Below, piece after piece: positions 1 through 6,448 of a DNA stretch of 13,296 bases (its first letter is position 1; the number at the start of each line of letters is the position of its first letter). Made by a program: the position numbers and the translations under genes. Source of the stretch: an uncultured Hyphomicrobiales bacterium (lineage in GTDB: Bacteria > Pseudomonadota > Alphaproteobacteria > Rhizobiales > Aestuariivirgaceae). The DNA lies in the NCBI GenBank assembly GCA_903930095.1, contig CAIYXE010000402.1, positions 1 through 13,296 of the forward strand, written 5' to 3'. The notes below the pieces were generated by a model, which was given only the letters and a program-made list of their open reading frames with translations, was not told the DNA's origin and did not search any database.

Positions 1-744
1 GCGCTTTCGCACGGGAAACAGATTGCGAAAACGCCTCGTATCGGAAAAAGCCACAGGCAGGTTGGGATTGCCCTCTCCCGAGGCAAAGCTGTCTCCCAGC
101 CCGGCGATCAGCATGTCCCTGACACGCGCCTCGGCGATGATGGGCGATTCACCCACCACATTGACGGAGATCTCGGCGCCGCCGGGATAAGGCAGTTCGA
201 GGCCGGGGCCGCTCACCCGCTCGCTGCAGGAGGTTTCGGCGACGATTCGCCCGTCGATCCGCCATTCGCAGGTCGCCGTGGCGGGCACCGCGATTCCCTT
301 TCCCGTGAGCCACAGTTCGACAGCGTGGCTCTGCGGGTTCAAATAGGCTTCAATGCCGCCACAGGCTGAGTGGTTGCGCTGCTTCGAATCGTAGCAGAGT
401 TGATCCTGTCCGCGTGCCGCCCATCCGCGCCAGTCGAAGTTCTTTCGCAGAATGTTGGTGAAGGCGATGTAGCGGTCATTCAGAACATGTTCCGAACCGA
501 GTATGGAGGTGCGGGCGACGAAGGTATCCCGTTCGTCGGATGTCATGCCCTGGTTGTCGACGTGGAGAAGGTACTGCCGCCAGGCATTCTCATGCAGCTT
601 GAAAAACTGGGGATCGCTGAACAGGCGGAAGCGGTTGACGACCTGCCATTCGATCCTGAACTGGCTGGTGCCCAATGTCTGCGCCTCGGCAGGCCCGGCG
701 AACAGGCTGGCAATGACGGCGATGACAAGAAGCAGTTTCAGCAT
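1..744 (-). CDS. Secreted SGNH/GDSL-like hydrolase, N-terminal part (runs off left edge)
   Basis: An open frame of 248 codons reads leftward from an ATG at 744 and is still open at base 1, so the C-terminus is missing. A stop codon lies two codons upstream of the ATG, so this is the only possible start; no strong Shine-Dalgarno is seen. Residues 1-21 look like a Sec signal peptide: hydrophobic LLLVIAVIASLF, then A-E-A before Q22. Residues about 22-210 form a beta-rich N-terminal region with paired Cys at 159 and 173. At 217-227 is GDSFASGEGNP, the block I motif of SGNH esterases with nucleophile S219. The remaining catalytic blocks would lie outside the window. I infer an exported esterase or polysaccharide-modifying enzyme; the substrate cannot be read from sequence. 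It lies 43 bp downstream of the rhaR fragment on the same strand, so it may once have been read from that promoter. Confidence 0.8.
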   Translation of the reverse strand, partial: MLKLLLVIAVIASLFAGPAEAQTLGTSQFRIEWQVVNRFRLFSDPQFFKLHENAWRQYLLHVDNQGMTSDERDTFVARTSILGSEHVLNDRYIAFTNILRKNFDWRGWAARGQDQLCYDSKQRNHSACGGIEAYLNPQSHAVELWLTGKGIAVPATATCEWRIDGRIVAETSCSERVSGPGLELPYPGGAEISVNVVGESPIIAEARVRDMLIAGLGDSFASGEGNPNLPVAFSDTRRFRNLFPVRKR

Positions 745-787
745 TCGTCAAGCTTACAGGTCGAAACCGGCCAAGTTTGGGCAGAGC

Positions 788-1414
788 TCACGGAATCTCG
801 GGATTGCGCCTTGCGATGATGACCCGGATGCCGGCATCGAGAAGCATCTTGTGGTTGCTGTCCGAAATGCCGTCGTCAGTGATGAGCGTACTGATGCGTG
901 TGAGCGGCATCATCGCGTTGCGAGCGCGCAGGCCGAATTTGCGGCTGTCAGCCAGAACGATTGCCTCATCCGCCCGTTGCAAAAGCAATTCGGTTTCGCG
1001 CACCACGAGTGGGTGCGACTCCTGCATGCCCGACGGCGTGATGGCCTGGGCGCCGAGAAAGAACTTCGAGGCATAGAATTCCGGCGGGCCTGCCTTGGGG
1101 GAGAAGACGATGCCCGGTTCACGGTACAATTCACCACCCGCCAGCGTGAGGTGGCAGGTGCCGTTCTGCCAGAGTGTCGCCGCCAGAGGCATGGAGTTGG
1201 TGTAGATTTTCACGTTGCGGTTGGCCAGCAGCATGGCAAACAGATAACACGTCGATCCGCCATGAATGATGAGCGCGTCGCCATCCTGCACCAGTGCAGC
1301 CGCCTCTTGGGCGATGGCCTTCTTCGCGGCGACCCCGAGCATCTGGTTCTCGGTAAAGGGCCGGGCGGTTACCCTGTCGAAGATGCCGCCCGCGCTGGCG
1401 CCGAGGCCAATCAT
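788..1414 (-). pseudogene. DeoR-family regulator fragment without its HTH domain (probable rhaR remnant)
   Basis: The 208-residue frame matches the C-terminal sensor domain of DeoR-family repressors. After a short linker come AAKKAIAQEAAALVQDGD (29-46) and the sugar-phosphate-binding loop HGGSTC (51-56), then TNSMPLAATL, AGGELYRE and the late LADSRKFG. Family members are usually about 250-270 residues and begin with a winged HTH of about 55 residues, followed by a conserved linker. Here that part is absent: the ATG at 1414 is preceded one codon away by a stop, and no DeoR-type HTH is visible in any minus frame up to 1545. The neighbouring rhaDI genes suggest it descends from RhaR, the DeoR-type rhamnose regulator of rhizobia. 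A sensor-only protein could not bind DNA by itself. I call it a pseudogene; a residual protein acting by hetero-oligomerisation is possible but unsupported. Confidence 0.85.
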
Positions 1415-1421
1415 GCACTAA

Positions 1422-1544
1422 CATTCAAACTGGATCACTCGTTGGGGGCCGATCAGCGATCTCCAGGTCATCAATGGCTCGGAGATCCTGCTCGGTGCGC
1501 CTTACGTCTTCAACAAGGACAACATCGGTCAGTTCGACTTCTGA
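1422..1544 (+). pseudogene. Orphan C-terminal tail of a sugar ABC transporter substrate-binding protein (probable rhaS remnant)
   Basis: The plus frame ending at the TGA at 1542-1544 has no start codon and is closed upstream by TAA at 1419-1421. Its last 30 or so codons (from about 1452) encode SDLQVINGSEILLGAPYVF followed by NKDNIGQFDF. This is the style of C-terminus seen in periplasmic binding proteins of the rhizobial rhamnose/ribose class, with a G-PFVF-K-NI-F/DF ending. The stop is followed after 66 bp by rhaD on the same strand, where a rhaS gene would fit. The assignment rests on a short stretch recalled from the family, so a profile search is needed. The 30 bases before it (1422-1451) match nothing I recognise and probably contain the deletion junction. 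Confidence 0.55.
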
Positions 1545-1557
1545 TCATCAGCACGAC

Positions 1558-1585
1558 GGGCGCGCCGGCTAGAACCGGTGCGCCT
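1558..1585 (+). other. Intergenic hairpin upstream of rhaD
   Basis: The arms 1560-1568 (gcgcgccgg) and 1575-1583 (ccggtgcgc) pair over 9 bp with one G-U, extendable to 11 bp, around the 6-base loop ctagaa. A pyrimidine stretch follows, but no clear U-run. It lies between the binding-protein stop and the rhaD start. It could be an RNA processing or stability element between a transporter gene and catabolic genes, or a weak terminator. Its role now that the upstream operon appears lost is unknown. Confidence 0.45.
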
Positions 1586-1610
1586 CTTCCCTTCAAAATG
1601 TGAGAGTATC

Positions 1611-3680
1611 ATGAGCAATTCCGTGACCATTCCCTCCCTGTGGGATGACGCCAAGGCCGCCCAGATGGACGAGCCCGGCCTCCTTCTCTATCGCTCGAAT
1701 CTGCTTGGTGCGGATTTGCGCATCACCAACTTTGGCGGTGGAAACACCTCCGCCAAGGTCGAGATGACGGATCCGCTGAGCGGTCAGCCCGTCACCGTCC
1801 TTTGGGTAAAGGGCTCGGGCGGTGATATCGGCTCGATGAAGCTTGATGGCTTCGCCACGCTCTACATGGAGAAGCTCGAGTCTCTCAAGGGGCTCTACAA
1901 GAGCCTCGACCAGGAAGACGCGATGGTACACGCTTTGAACCATTGCACTTTCAATCTCAATCCGCGCGCGCCGTCGATTGATACGTGCCTTCATGGCTAC
2001 GTTCCCTATCCGCATGTCGATCACGTCCACTCGGATGCGGTGATCGCCATCGCTGCCTCGGAAGATTCCGAAAGGCTGACAGGAGAGATATTCGGGGCAG
2101 AGATGGGTTATCTGCCGTGGCAGCGGCCCGGTATCGACCTTGGCATCAAGCTTGGCGAGATGGCGAGGAAGAACCCGCAATATGTGGGGGTCGTCCTCGG
2201 AAGCCATGGTCTGTTCACATGGGGCCGGACGGCCAAGGAATGCTATGACACGACGCTGCGCATCATCAACAAGGCAGCCGTCTGGCTGGATCGCAGCCGC
2301 GAGAAGCCCGCATTCAAGGGCGAGAAGGCCAGTTCACTGTCAGACGCTGAGCGGCGCGACGTGGCGCTTCGCCTGTTGCCAGAGATCCGCGGCAGGATCT
2401 CGAAGCATGAGCGCAAGATCGGCCACTTCGTCGATTCGCCCGAGGTCATGGAATTTGTCAATTCCAACATGCTGGAGCAACTGGCCCCGCTCGGCACCTC
2501 TTGCCCTGATCACTTCCTCCGCACCAAGATTCGCCCGCTCATCGTGCCACATGACGCGGATGGTCCCGCCCTCGACAGGCTCATCGAGGGCTATCGCGCG
2601 GACTACGCAGCCTACTACGAGCGCTGCAAGCACCCTGATTCACCAGCGATCCGTGATCCGAACGCTGTGATCTATCTTGTTCCGCGCGTCGGCATGCTCT
2701 CCTTCGCCAAGGACAAGGCCACAGCGCGCATTGCGGCTGAATTCTATGTGAACGCCATGAATGTCATGCGCGGGGCGTCAGGCGTTTCGGCCTACAAGGG
2801 CCTGCCCGAGCAGGAGGCCTTCAACATCGAGTACTGGCTCCTTGAGGAGGCGAAGCTTGCCCGCATGCCAAAGCCCAAGAGTCTTGCCGGCCGCGTGGCT
2901 TTCGTGACGGGTGGTGCGGGTGGCATCGGTTCGGCCATCGCGTCGAAGCTCCTGTCCGAGGGCGCATGTGTAGTGCTGGCCGACATTGATCAGGTCTCCC
3001 TCGATGAGGTGACGGCCGGGTTCGCCAGGACCTATGGCAAGGACAACGTGCGCGGCGTGAAGATGGACGTCACGTCGGAGGCGGCGGTGATCGCCGCCAT
3101 GGACGAGACGGCGCTCTGCTTTGGCGGGGTCGACATCATCGTCAACAATGCCGGCATCACCATTTCGGCCCCCGTCGAGGATACGACACTTGAGTTGTGG
3201 AACCGGAACCAGGAGGTGATGGGGACGGGTTACTTCCTCGTTGGCCGTGAGGGTTACCGGCTGCTGAAACGGCAGGCTCTCGGTGGTTCCATGGTGTTCA
3301 TCTGCTCGAAGAATGCCGTGGCTGCCTCTCCTGGCGCATCCGCCTATTGCGCCGTGAAGGCTGGGGAGCTTCACCTCGCCCGCTGCATGGCGCTGGAAGG
3401 TGCACCGCACGGCATTCGCGTCAATGTCGTCAACCCGGATGCCGTTCTGCGCGGCTCCAAGATTTGGCAAGGCCCCTGGCGCCAGCAGAGAGCCGCGTCG
3501 CTCAAGATAACCGAAGACGAGTTGGAGGAGCACTACCGCAAGCGTTCGCTTCTCCAGCGGTCCGTCTATCCGGAGGACATTGCCGAGGGGGTGTATTTCT
3601 TCGCGTCTGACCTGTCCAGCAAGTCGACTGGTAACTTCCTCAACGTGGATGCGGGCAACGCCGCTTCCTTCACGAGGTGA
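1611..3680 (+). CDS. rhaD: Bifunctional rhamnulose-1-phosphate aldolase / short-chain alcohol dehydrogenase
   Basis: A cytoplasmic enzyme of 689 residues with two fused domains. Residues about 15-235 are a class II aldolase domain: FGGGNTS (41-47), the zinc-ligand set H135-x-x-H138-x-H140 and a further His at 199 (GSHG). Residues about 425-689 are an NAD-dependent short-chain dehydrogenase: TGGAGGIG (433-440), NNAG (512-515), catalytic S566, Y579 and K583 (YCAVK). By family knowledge the aldolase cleaves L-rhamnulose-1-phosphate to dihydroxyacetone phosphate and L-lactaldehyde, and the dehydrogenase domain oxidises the lactaldehyde. All key residues and the full length are present, so the gene looks functional. 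I chose ATG 1611, preceded by GAGAG, over an upstream in-frame GTG at 1578 that lies in a hairpin arm. rhaI follows after 3 bp. No obvious new promoter is visible between the upstream scar and this gene. Confidence 0.95.
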   Translation: MSNSVTIPSLWDDAKAAQMDEPGLLLYRSNLLGADLRITNFGGGNTSAKVEMTDPLSGQPVTVLWVKGSGGDIGSMKLDGFATLYMEKLESLKGLYKSLDQEDAMVHALNHCTFNLNPRAPSIDTCLHGYVPYPHVDHVHSDAVIAIAASEDSERLTGEIFGAEMGYLPWQRPGIDLGIKLGEMARKNPQYVGVVLGSHGLFTWGRTAKECYDTTLRIINKAAVWLDRSREKPAFKGEKASSLSDAERRDVALRLLPEIRGRISKHERKIGHFVDSPEVMEFVNSNMLEQLAPLGTSCPDHFLRTKIRPLIVPHDADGPALDRLIEGYRADYAAYYERCKHPDSPAIRDPNAVIYLVPRVGMLSFAKDKATARIAAEFYVNAMNVMRGASGVSAYKGLPEQEAFNIEYWLLEEAKLARMPKPKSLAGRVAFVTGGAGGIGSAIASKLLSEGACVVLADIDQVSLDEVTAGFARTYGKDNVRGVKMDVTSEAAVIAAMDETALCFGGVDIIVNNAGITISAPVEDTTLELWNRNQEVMGTGYFLVGREGYRLLKRQALGGSMVFICSKNAVAASPGASAYCAVKAGELHLARCMALEGAPHGIRVNVVNPDAVLRGSKIWQGPWRQQRAASLKITEDELEEHYRKRSLLQRSVYPEDIAEGVYFFASDLSSKSTGNFLNVDAGNAASFTR

Positions 3681-3683
3681 GCG

Positions 3684-4976
3684 ATGAGCTTCGCAATCAC
3701 GGAAGACGTCATCGAATCGGGAAATGCGCGGCTTGAGCAAGCGCTCGCGGAGGATTTTGACGCCCTCGGCCGTCAGCTATCACGCCGCGGCATTTCCATC
3801 GAGGCCATGACAGCGCGAGCGATGGCTTTCTCCGTAGCCGTGCCGACCTGGGGAGTGGGAACGGGCGGCACGCGCTTTGCGCGCTTTCCCGGACCCGGTG
3901 AGCCGCGCCACATCCATGACAAGCTGGAGGATTGCGGGGTCATCAACCAACTGACACGGATCACGCCAAACGTCTCCCCGCACTTCCCGTGGGACAAGGT
4001 GAACGACTACAATGCCCTTCGCCAGGAAGCGGCCTCGCATGCGCTGGGTTTCGATGCAGTCAATTCCAATACCTTCCAGGACCAGAAGAGCCAGCGGCTT
4101 TCCTACAAGTTTGGTTCCCTCACCCACGCCGACAGTGGCACCCGGACCCAGGCGGTGGAGCATAATCTCGAATGCATTGAGATCGGCAGGCAACTGGGCT
4201 CGACGGCGCTCACCGTGTGGATCGCCGATGGTTCTAACTTTCCGGGGCAGTCGAATCTTGGCGCCGCTTTCGACCGCTACATCAATTCGCTGAAGACGAT
4301 CTACGCGGCACTGCCGAAGGATTGGTCCGTCTTCCTCGAGCACAAGCTCTATGAACCGGCATTTTACTCGACCGTGATCTCGGATTGGGGATCGAGTTTC
4401 ATGGCGGCTCTTGAACTCGGGCCCAAGGCGCGATGCCTGGTTGATCTTGGCCATCATGCGCCCAACACCAACATCGAGCAGATCGTTGCGCGGCTGATTC
4501 GGGCCGACAAGCTTGCAGGGTTTCACTTCAACGATTCGAAATACGGCGATGATGACCTCGATTCCGGATCGATCGATCCGTTCCGGCTGTTCCTCGTCTT
4601 CAACGAACTGGTGGATGCTGGGTTGCGCCAGGCCCATGGCTTCGCACCGGCCTACATGATCGACCAGTCTCACAACGTGACGGACCCGATCGAAAGCCTG
4701 ATGTCATCAGCGGTGGAAATCCAGCGCGCCTTTGTGCAAGCATCACTGATCGACAGGGAAGCACTTACGGCAGCGCAGGAATCAAGCGATGCGATGCTCG
4801 GTCACCGGCTCGTCAAGCAAGCTTTCGTGACGGACGTTTCCCCGATCCTTGCCGAGGCACGCCGCCGGAAAGGCGGCGCCATCGATCCTATCGGTCTATA
4901 CCGTGAAAGTGGATATAGGGCACAGAAGTCCAGGGAGCGCCCCGCGGTCGAGGGCACCTCAGCCGGCATCGTCTGA
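3684..4976 (+). CDS. rhaI: L-rhamnose catabolism isomerase (rhizobial / P. stutzeri type)
   Basis: The 430-residue length is that of the L-rhamnose isomerase described from Pseudomonas stutzeri, a TIM-barrel metal-dependent aldose-ketose isomerase. The metal ligands I recall for that enzyme fall at the same numbers: E219, D254, H257, H281, D289, D291 and D327 (VFLEHK, VDLGHH, FHFNDSKYGDDD, YMIDQSH). It converts L-rhamnose to L-rhamnulose, the first step before phosphorylation and cleavage by RhaD; the P. stutzeri enzyme also accepts rare aldoses. Start ATG 3684 is 3 bp after the rhaD stop, with gaggtga as ribosome-binding site inside the end of rhaD, indicating one operon. The stop codon lies in a perfect hairpin. 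The gene is intact, with no frameshift or missing ligand, which contrasts with the eroded regulator and transporter remnants upstream. Confidence 0.95.
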   Translation: MSFAITEDVIESGNARLEQALAEDFDALGRQLSRRGISIEAMTARAMAFSVAVPTWGVGTGGTRFARFPGPGEPRHIHDKLEDCGVINQLTRITPNVSPHFPWDKVNDYNALRQEAASHALGFDAVNSNTFQDQKSQRLSYKFGSLTHADSGTRTQAVEHNLECIEIGRQLGSTALTVWIADGSNFPGQSNLGAAFDRYINSLKTIYAALPKDWSVFLEHKLYEPAFYSTVISDWGSSFMAALELGPKARCLVDLGHHAPNTNIEQIVARLIRADKLAGFHFNDSKYGDDDLDSGSIDPFRLFLVFNELVDAGLRQAHGFAPAYMIDQSHNVTDPIESLMSSAVEIQRAFVQASLIDREALTAAQESSDAMLGHRLVKQAFVTDVSPILAEARRRKGGAIDPIGLYRESGYRAQKSRERPAVEGTSAGIV

Positions 4977-4984
4977 TGCCGGCT
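4961..4984 (+). terminator. Perfect inverted repeat over the rhaI stop codon
   Basis: Arms agccggcatc (4961-4970) and gatgccggct (4975-4984) are perfectly complementary over 10 bp, with a 4-base loop gtct. The TGA of rhaI (4974-4976) starts at the loop edge. The hairpin lies between convergent rhaI and the MerR gene, whose stop is at 4994-4996, so it could end transcription from both sides. Neither strand has a strong T-run after it, so it may instead protect the 3' end of the rhaDI mRNA. Confidence 0.55.
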
Positions 4985-4993
4985 GATTCGGTT

Positions 4994-5395
4994 TCAGGCG
5001 ACAAGACTGTCCAGCGCGGAACTGGTCTTCTCGATCTGATGTGTGATCTCGGCCTGCCGGTTCCGCAGCGTATCGAGGTGTTGCCTTAGCAAGCCGACGG
5101 TTTTTTCGCTGGCGAGCACATCCTCCTCAGGCGACAGCATCGCCAGAATTTCCCGGATCTGGGCAATGGGCACGCCCAGCCGGCGCAGCGTGAGCACATT
5201 CTTGAGCCGGCGCACGTCACTTGCCAGATAGGTGCGAAAACGGCCGTGGCGTGGGGGAGAAATCAACTCCGCGCGTTCATAGAAGCGGATCGTCTTGGGG
5301 TCCGTTCCGGTCAGCTTCGCCAGCTCGCCAATGAAGAGGAACCCATTCTGGGGTGCGGCGTCAGGTTCTTGATACAACTCAAAGTTCTGTTCCAT
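4994..5395 (-). CDS. MerR-family transcriptional regulator, small, cysteine-free
   Basis: The 133-residue product (from ATG 5395) has an N-terminal MerR winged HTH at about residues 20-57: FIGELAKLTGTDPKTIRFYE, then the wing PPRHGRFRTY. The second helix pair (VRRLKNVLTLRRLGVPIAQI) follows, then a C-terminal helix rich in Leu/Gln/Glu that would form the antiparallel dimer coiled coil. There is no cysteine, so metal or thiol sensing of the classic MerR/SoxR/CueR kind is unlikely. No large ligand domain is present. I prefer ATG 5395, preceded by GGAAC, because it puts the HTH near the N-terminus. An in-frame ATG at 5485 would give 163 residues but lies beside palindromes that look like promoter DNA. 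Targets are unknown. It could regulate itself, rhaDI (convergent) or rem (divergent); none is demonstrated. Confidence 0.82.
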   Translation of the reverse strand: MEQNFELYQEPDAAPQNGFLFIGELAKLTGTDPKTIRFYERAELISPPRHGRFRTYLASDVRRLKNVLTLRRLGVPIAQIREILAMLSPEEDVLASEKTVGLLRQHLDTLRNRQAEITHQIEKTSSALDSLVA

Positions 5396-5462
5396 TTGCT
5401 GTTCCACTGCTCTCTCTCCCGTCAATGCCGTGTCCAACCACCGATAGCGTCGCATTTGAGTA

Positions 5463-5496
5463 GAATATTCTCGCATAGGGTGCAAGTTGAATATTC
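5463..5496 (-). promoter_or_regulatory. Two GAATATTC palindromes upstream of the MerR gene (candidate operator)
   Basis: The 8-bp palindrome GAATATTC occurs at 5463-5470 and again at 5489-5496, 26 bp centre to centre. On the minus strand a TTGCAC hexamer (5478-5483), a possible -35 element, lies between them, and the downstream palindrome falls in the spacer or -10 area. MerR proteins typically bind dyads within their promoter spacer, so autoregulation is a reasonable inference. The -10 element is weak, so the exact promoter is uncertain. Confidence 0.35.
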
Positions 5497-5549
5497 ATCT
5501 ATCATTGCGTGCATACAGAGACTTCATGCCGCGCTGCTTGTCGGTCACT

Positions 5550-5577
5550 TTGGAAAAAGTCCTATACCAAGTATAAT
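5550..5577 (+). promoter_or_regulatory. Candidate sigma70 promoter for rem
   Basis: TTGGAA (5550-5555) resembles the -35 element. After a 16-bp spacer comes a perfect TATAAT (5572-5577). Transcription would start near 5584, giving a leader of roughly 180 nt before the rem ATG at 5762. The surrounding DNA (5541-5700) is only about one-third G+C, far below the flanking genes. In Sinorhizobium meliloti rem is activated by VisNR and repressed by MucR, which prefers AT-rich DNA; whether that applies here is inferred. Confidence 0.5.
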
Positions 5578-5589
5578 TGACTATACCAA
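5562..5589 (+). repeat. Direct repeat CTATACCAA x2 in the rem promoter
   Basis: CTATACCAA occurs at 5562-5570 and 5581-5589, 19 bp apart, nearly two helical turns. Similarity extends past the core (aGTAtaa versus aaGTAatac). The first copy fills the spacer next to the -10 box and the second covers the predicted start point. That placement suits a repressor or a promoter-proximal regulator binding on one face of the helix. Confidence 0.5.
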
Positions 5590-5761
5590 AGTAATACTCA
5601 TCTTTAGTTCAAATCCATAACGTTCAGAGAGTCATGTATTCAAAGTCTAAACCGTTGAAATAATAGGATCTTAACTTCGTATTAACCATCTATTCTTGAT
5701 GATTGGTAACACCAAGACATTATGTCTGGACGTGAATACCAATGGAAAGAAGATTGCCATT

Positions 5762-6448
5762 ATGATCATTCTGGTTGACGACCGTATCGACGTGACCGCT
5801 GCCTATCGCGCAAGCTTCGGCCGGGAGGGCGTATCCGCCGCAAGCTTCACCCCATCCGATTTCGACAATTGGTTTCACTCCACAAGCGGGCCGGATCTCG
5901 CTGCGGTTGAGGCTTTCATTCTTGGCGACTTCGACAGGCGGGAAACGCTGACGCGTGTGATCAAGACACGCAGTGAAGCCCCTGCCATTGCCCTCAATGA
6001 TTCGACTGGCCTCGAATCCACCCTCAAATTGTTTGCTGCCGGGGCTGATGACGTCGTCCGCAAGCCGGTCCACGCGCGGGAAATCATCGCCCGAATCAGT
6101 GCCATCCGCAGGCGTGCCGCACCCGGCGCCAAGTCCGCCACCGTCGGCGATCTGCGCGTTTTCAGCGACGGCAGGGACCCCGAAGTGGGCGGGAGCGTTC
6201 TGACGTTGCCGCGGCGCGAGCGGCGCATCCTTGAGTATCTCATCGCCAACCGTAGCCGGCGCGTGAGCCGCAACCAGATATTCAATGCCGTCTACGGACT
6301 CTTCGACGAAGAGGTTGAGGAAAGCGTGGTGGAGAGTCACATCAGCAAGCTGAGAAAGAAACTCCGGACGGCCCTGGGCTATGATCCTATCGATACCAAG
6401 CGCTACCTCGGCTACCAGATCGTCTCGAGTACCTCAAATGCTGCCTGA
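5762..6448 (+). CDS. rem: Rem, orphan OmpR-like activator of flagellar genes
   Basis: The 228-residue product resembles S. meliloti Rem throughout ([71 protein letters not shown]). Residues 1-120 are a degenerate receiver: the acidic pair D6/D7 and K101-P102 remain, but the usual phospho-acceptor D-x-x-x-P context after strand 3 is absent (sequence FILGDFDRR). Residues about 130-221 are a winged HTH with the recognition helix near 189-201. By family knowledge Rem activates mid-class flagellar promoters and itself responds to VisNR. I chose ATG 5762, where Rem homology begins and which is preceded by AGAAG; an in-frame ATG at 5696 would add 22 unconserved residues. The gene ends inside the 3' end of convergent fliI (15 bp shared). 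The likely targets, motA and the DUF1217-flgF-fliI operon, are about 3 kb away. Confidence 0.93.
   Translation: MIILVDDRIDVTAAYRASFGREGVSAASFTPSDFDNWFHSTSGPDLAAVEAFILGDFDRRETLTRVIKTRSEAPAIALNDSTGLESTLKLFAAGADDVVRKPVHAREIIARISAIRRRAAPGAKSATVGDLRVFSDGRDPEVGGSVLTLPRRERRILEYLIANRSRRVSRNQIFNAVYGLFDEEVEESVVESHISKLRKKLRTALGYDPIDTKRYLGYQIVSSTSNAA

Noticed and set aside
503..1603. A 366-codon plus-strand open frame over the left region
   Set aside because: It runs antisense to the SGNH hydrolase and the DeoR fragment, whose motifs are clear, and its translation has low-complexity Arg/Ala/His composition and no family resemblance.
1578..1610. Upstream GTG start extending RhaD by 11 residues
   Set aside because: The codon sits in the right arm of a hairpin and lacks a ribosome-binding site; ATG 1611 has GAGAG before it and fits the family start.
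2778..3740. A 320-codon minus-strand open frame
   Set aside because: It is antisense to rhaD, whose dehydrogenase motifs are unambiguous; this is a by-product of G+C-rich codon use.
3780..4673. A 297-codon minus-strand open frame
   Set aside because: It is antisense to rhaI, where all metal ligands are in the plus-strand frame.
5696..5761. In-frame upstream start extending Rem by 22 residues
   Set aside because: No ribosome-binding site, AT-rich leader composition, and Rem homology begins at the internal ATG 5762.
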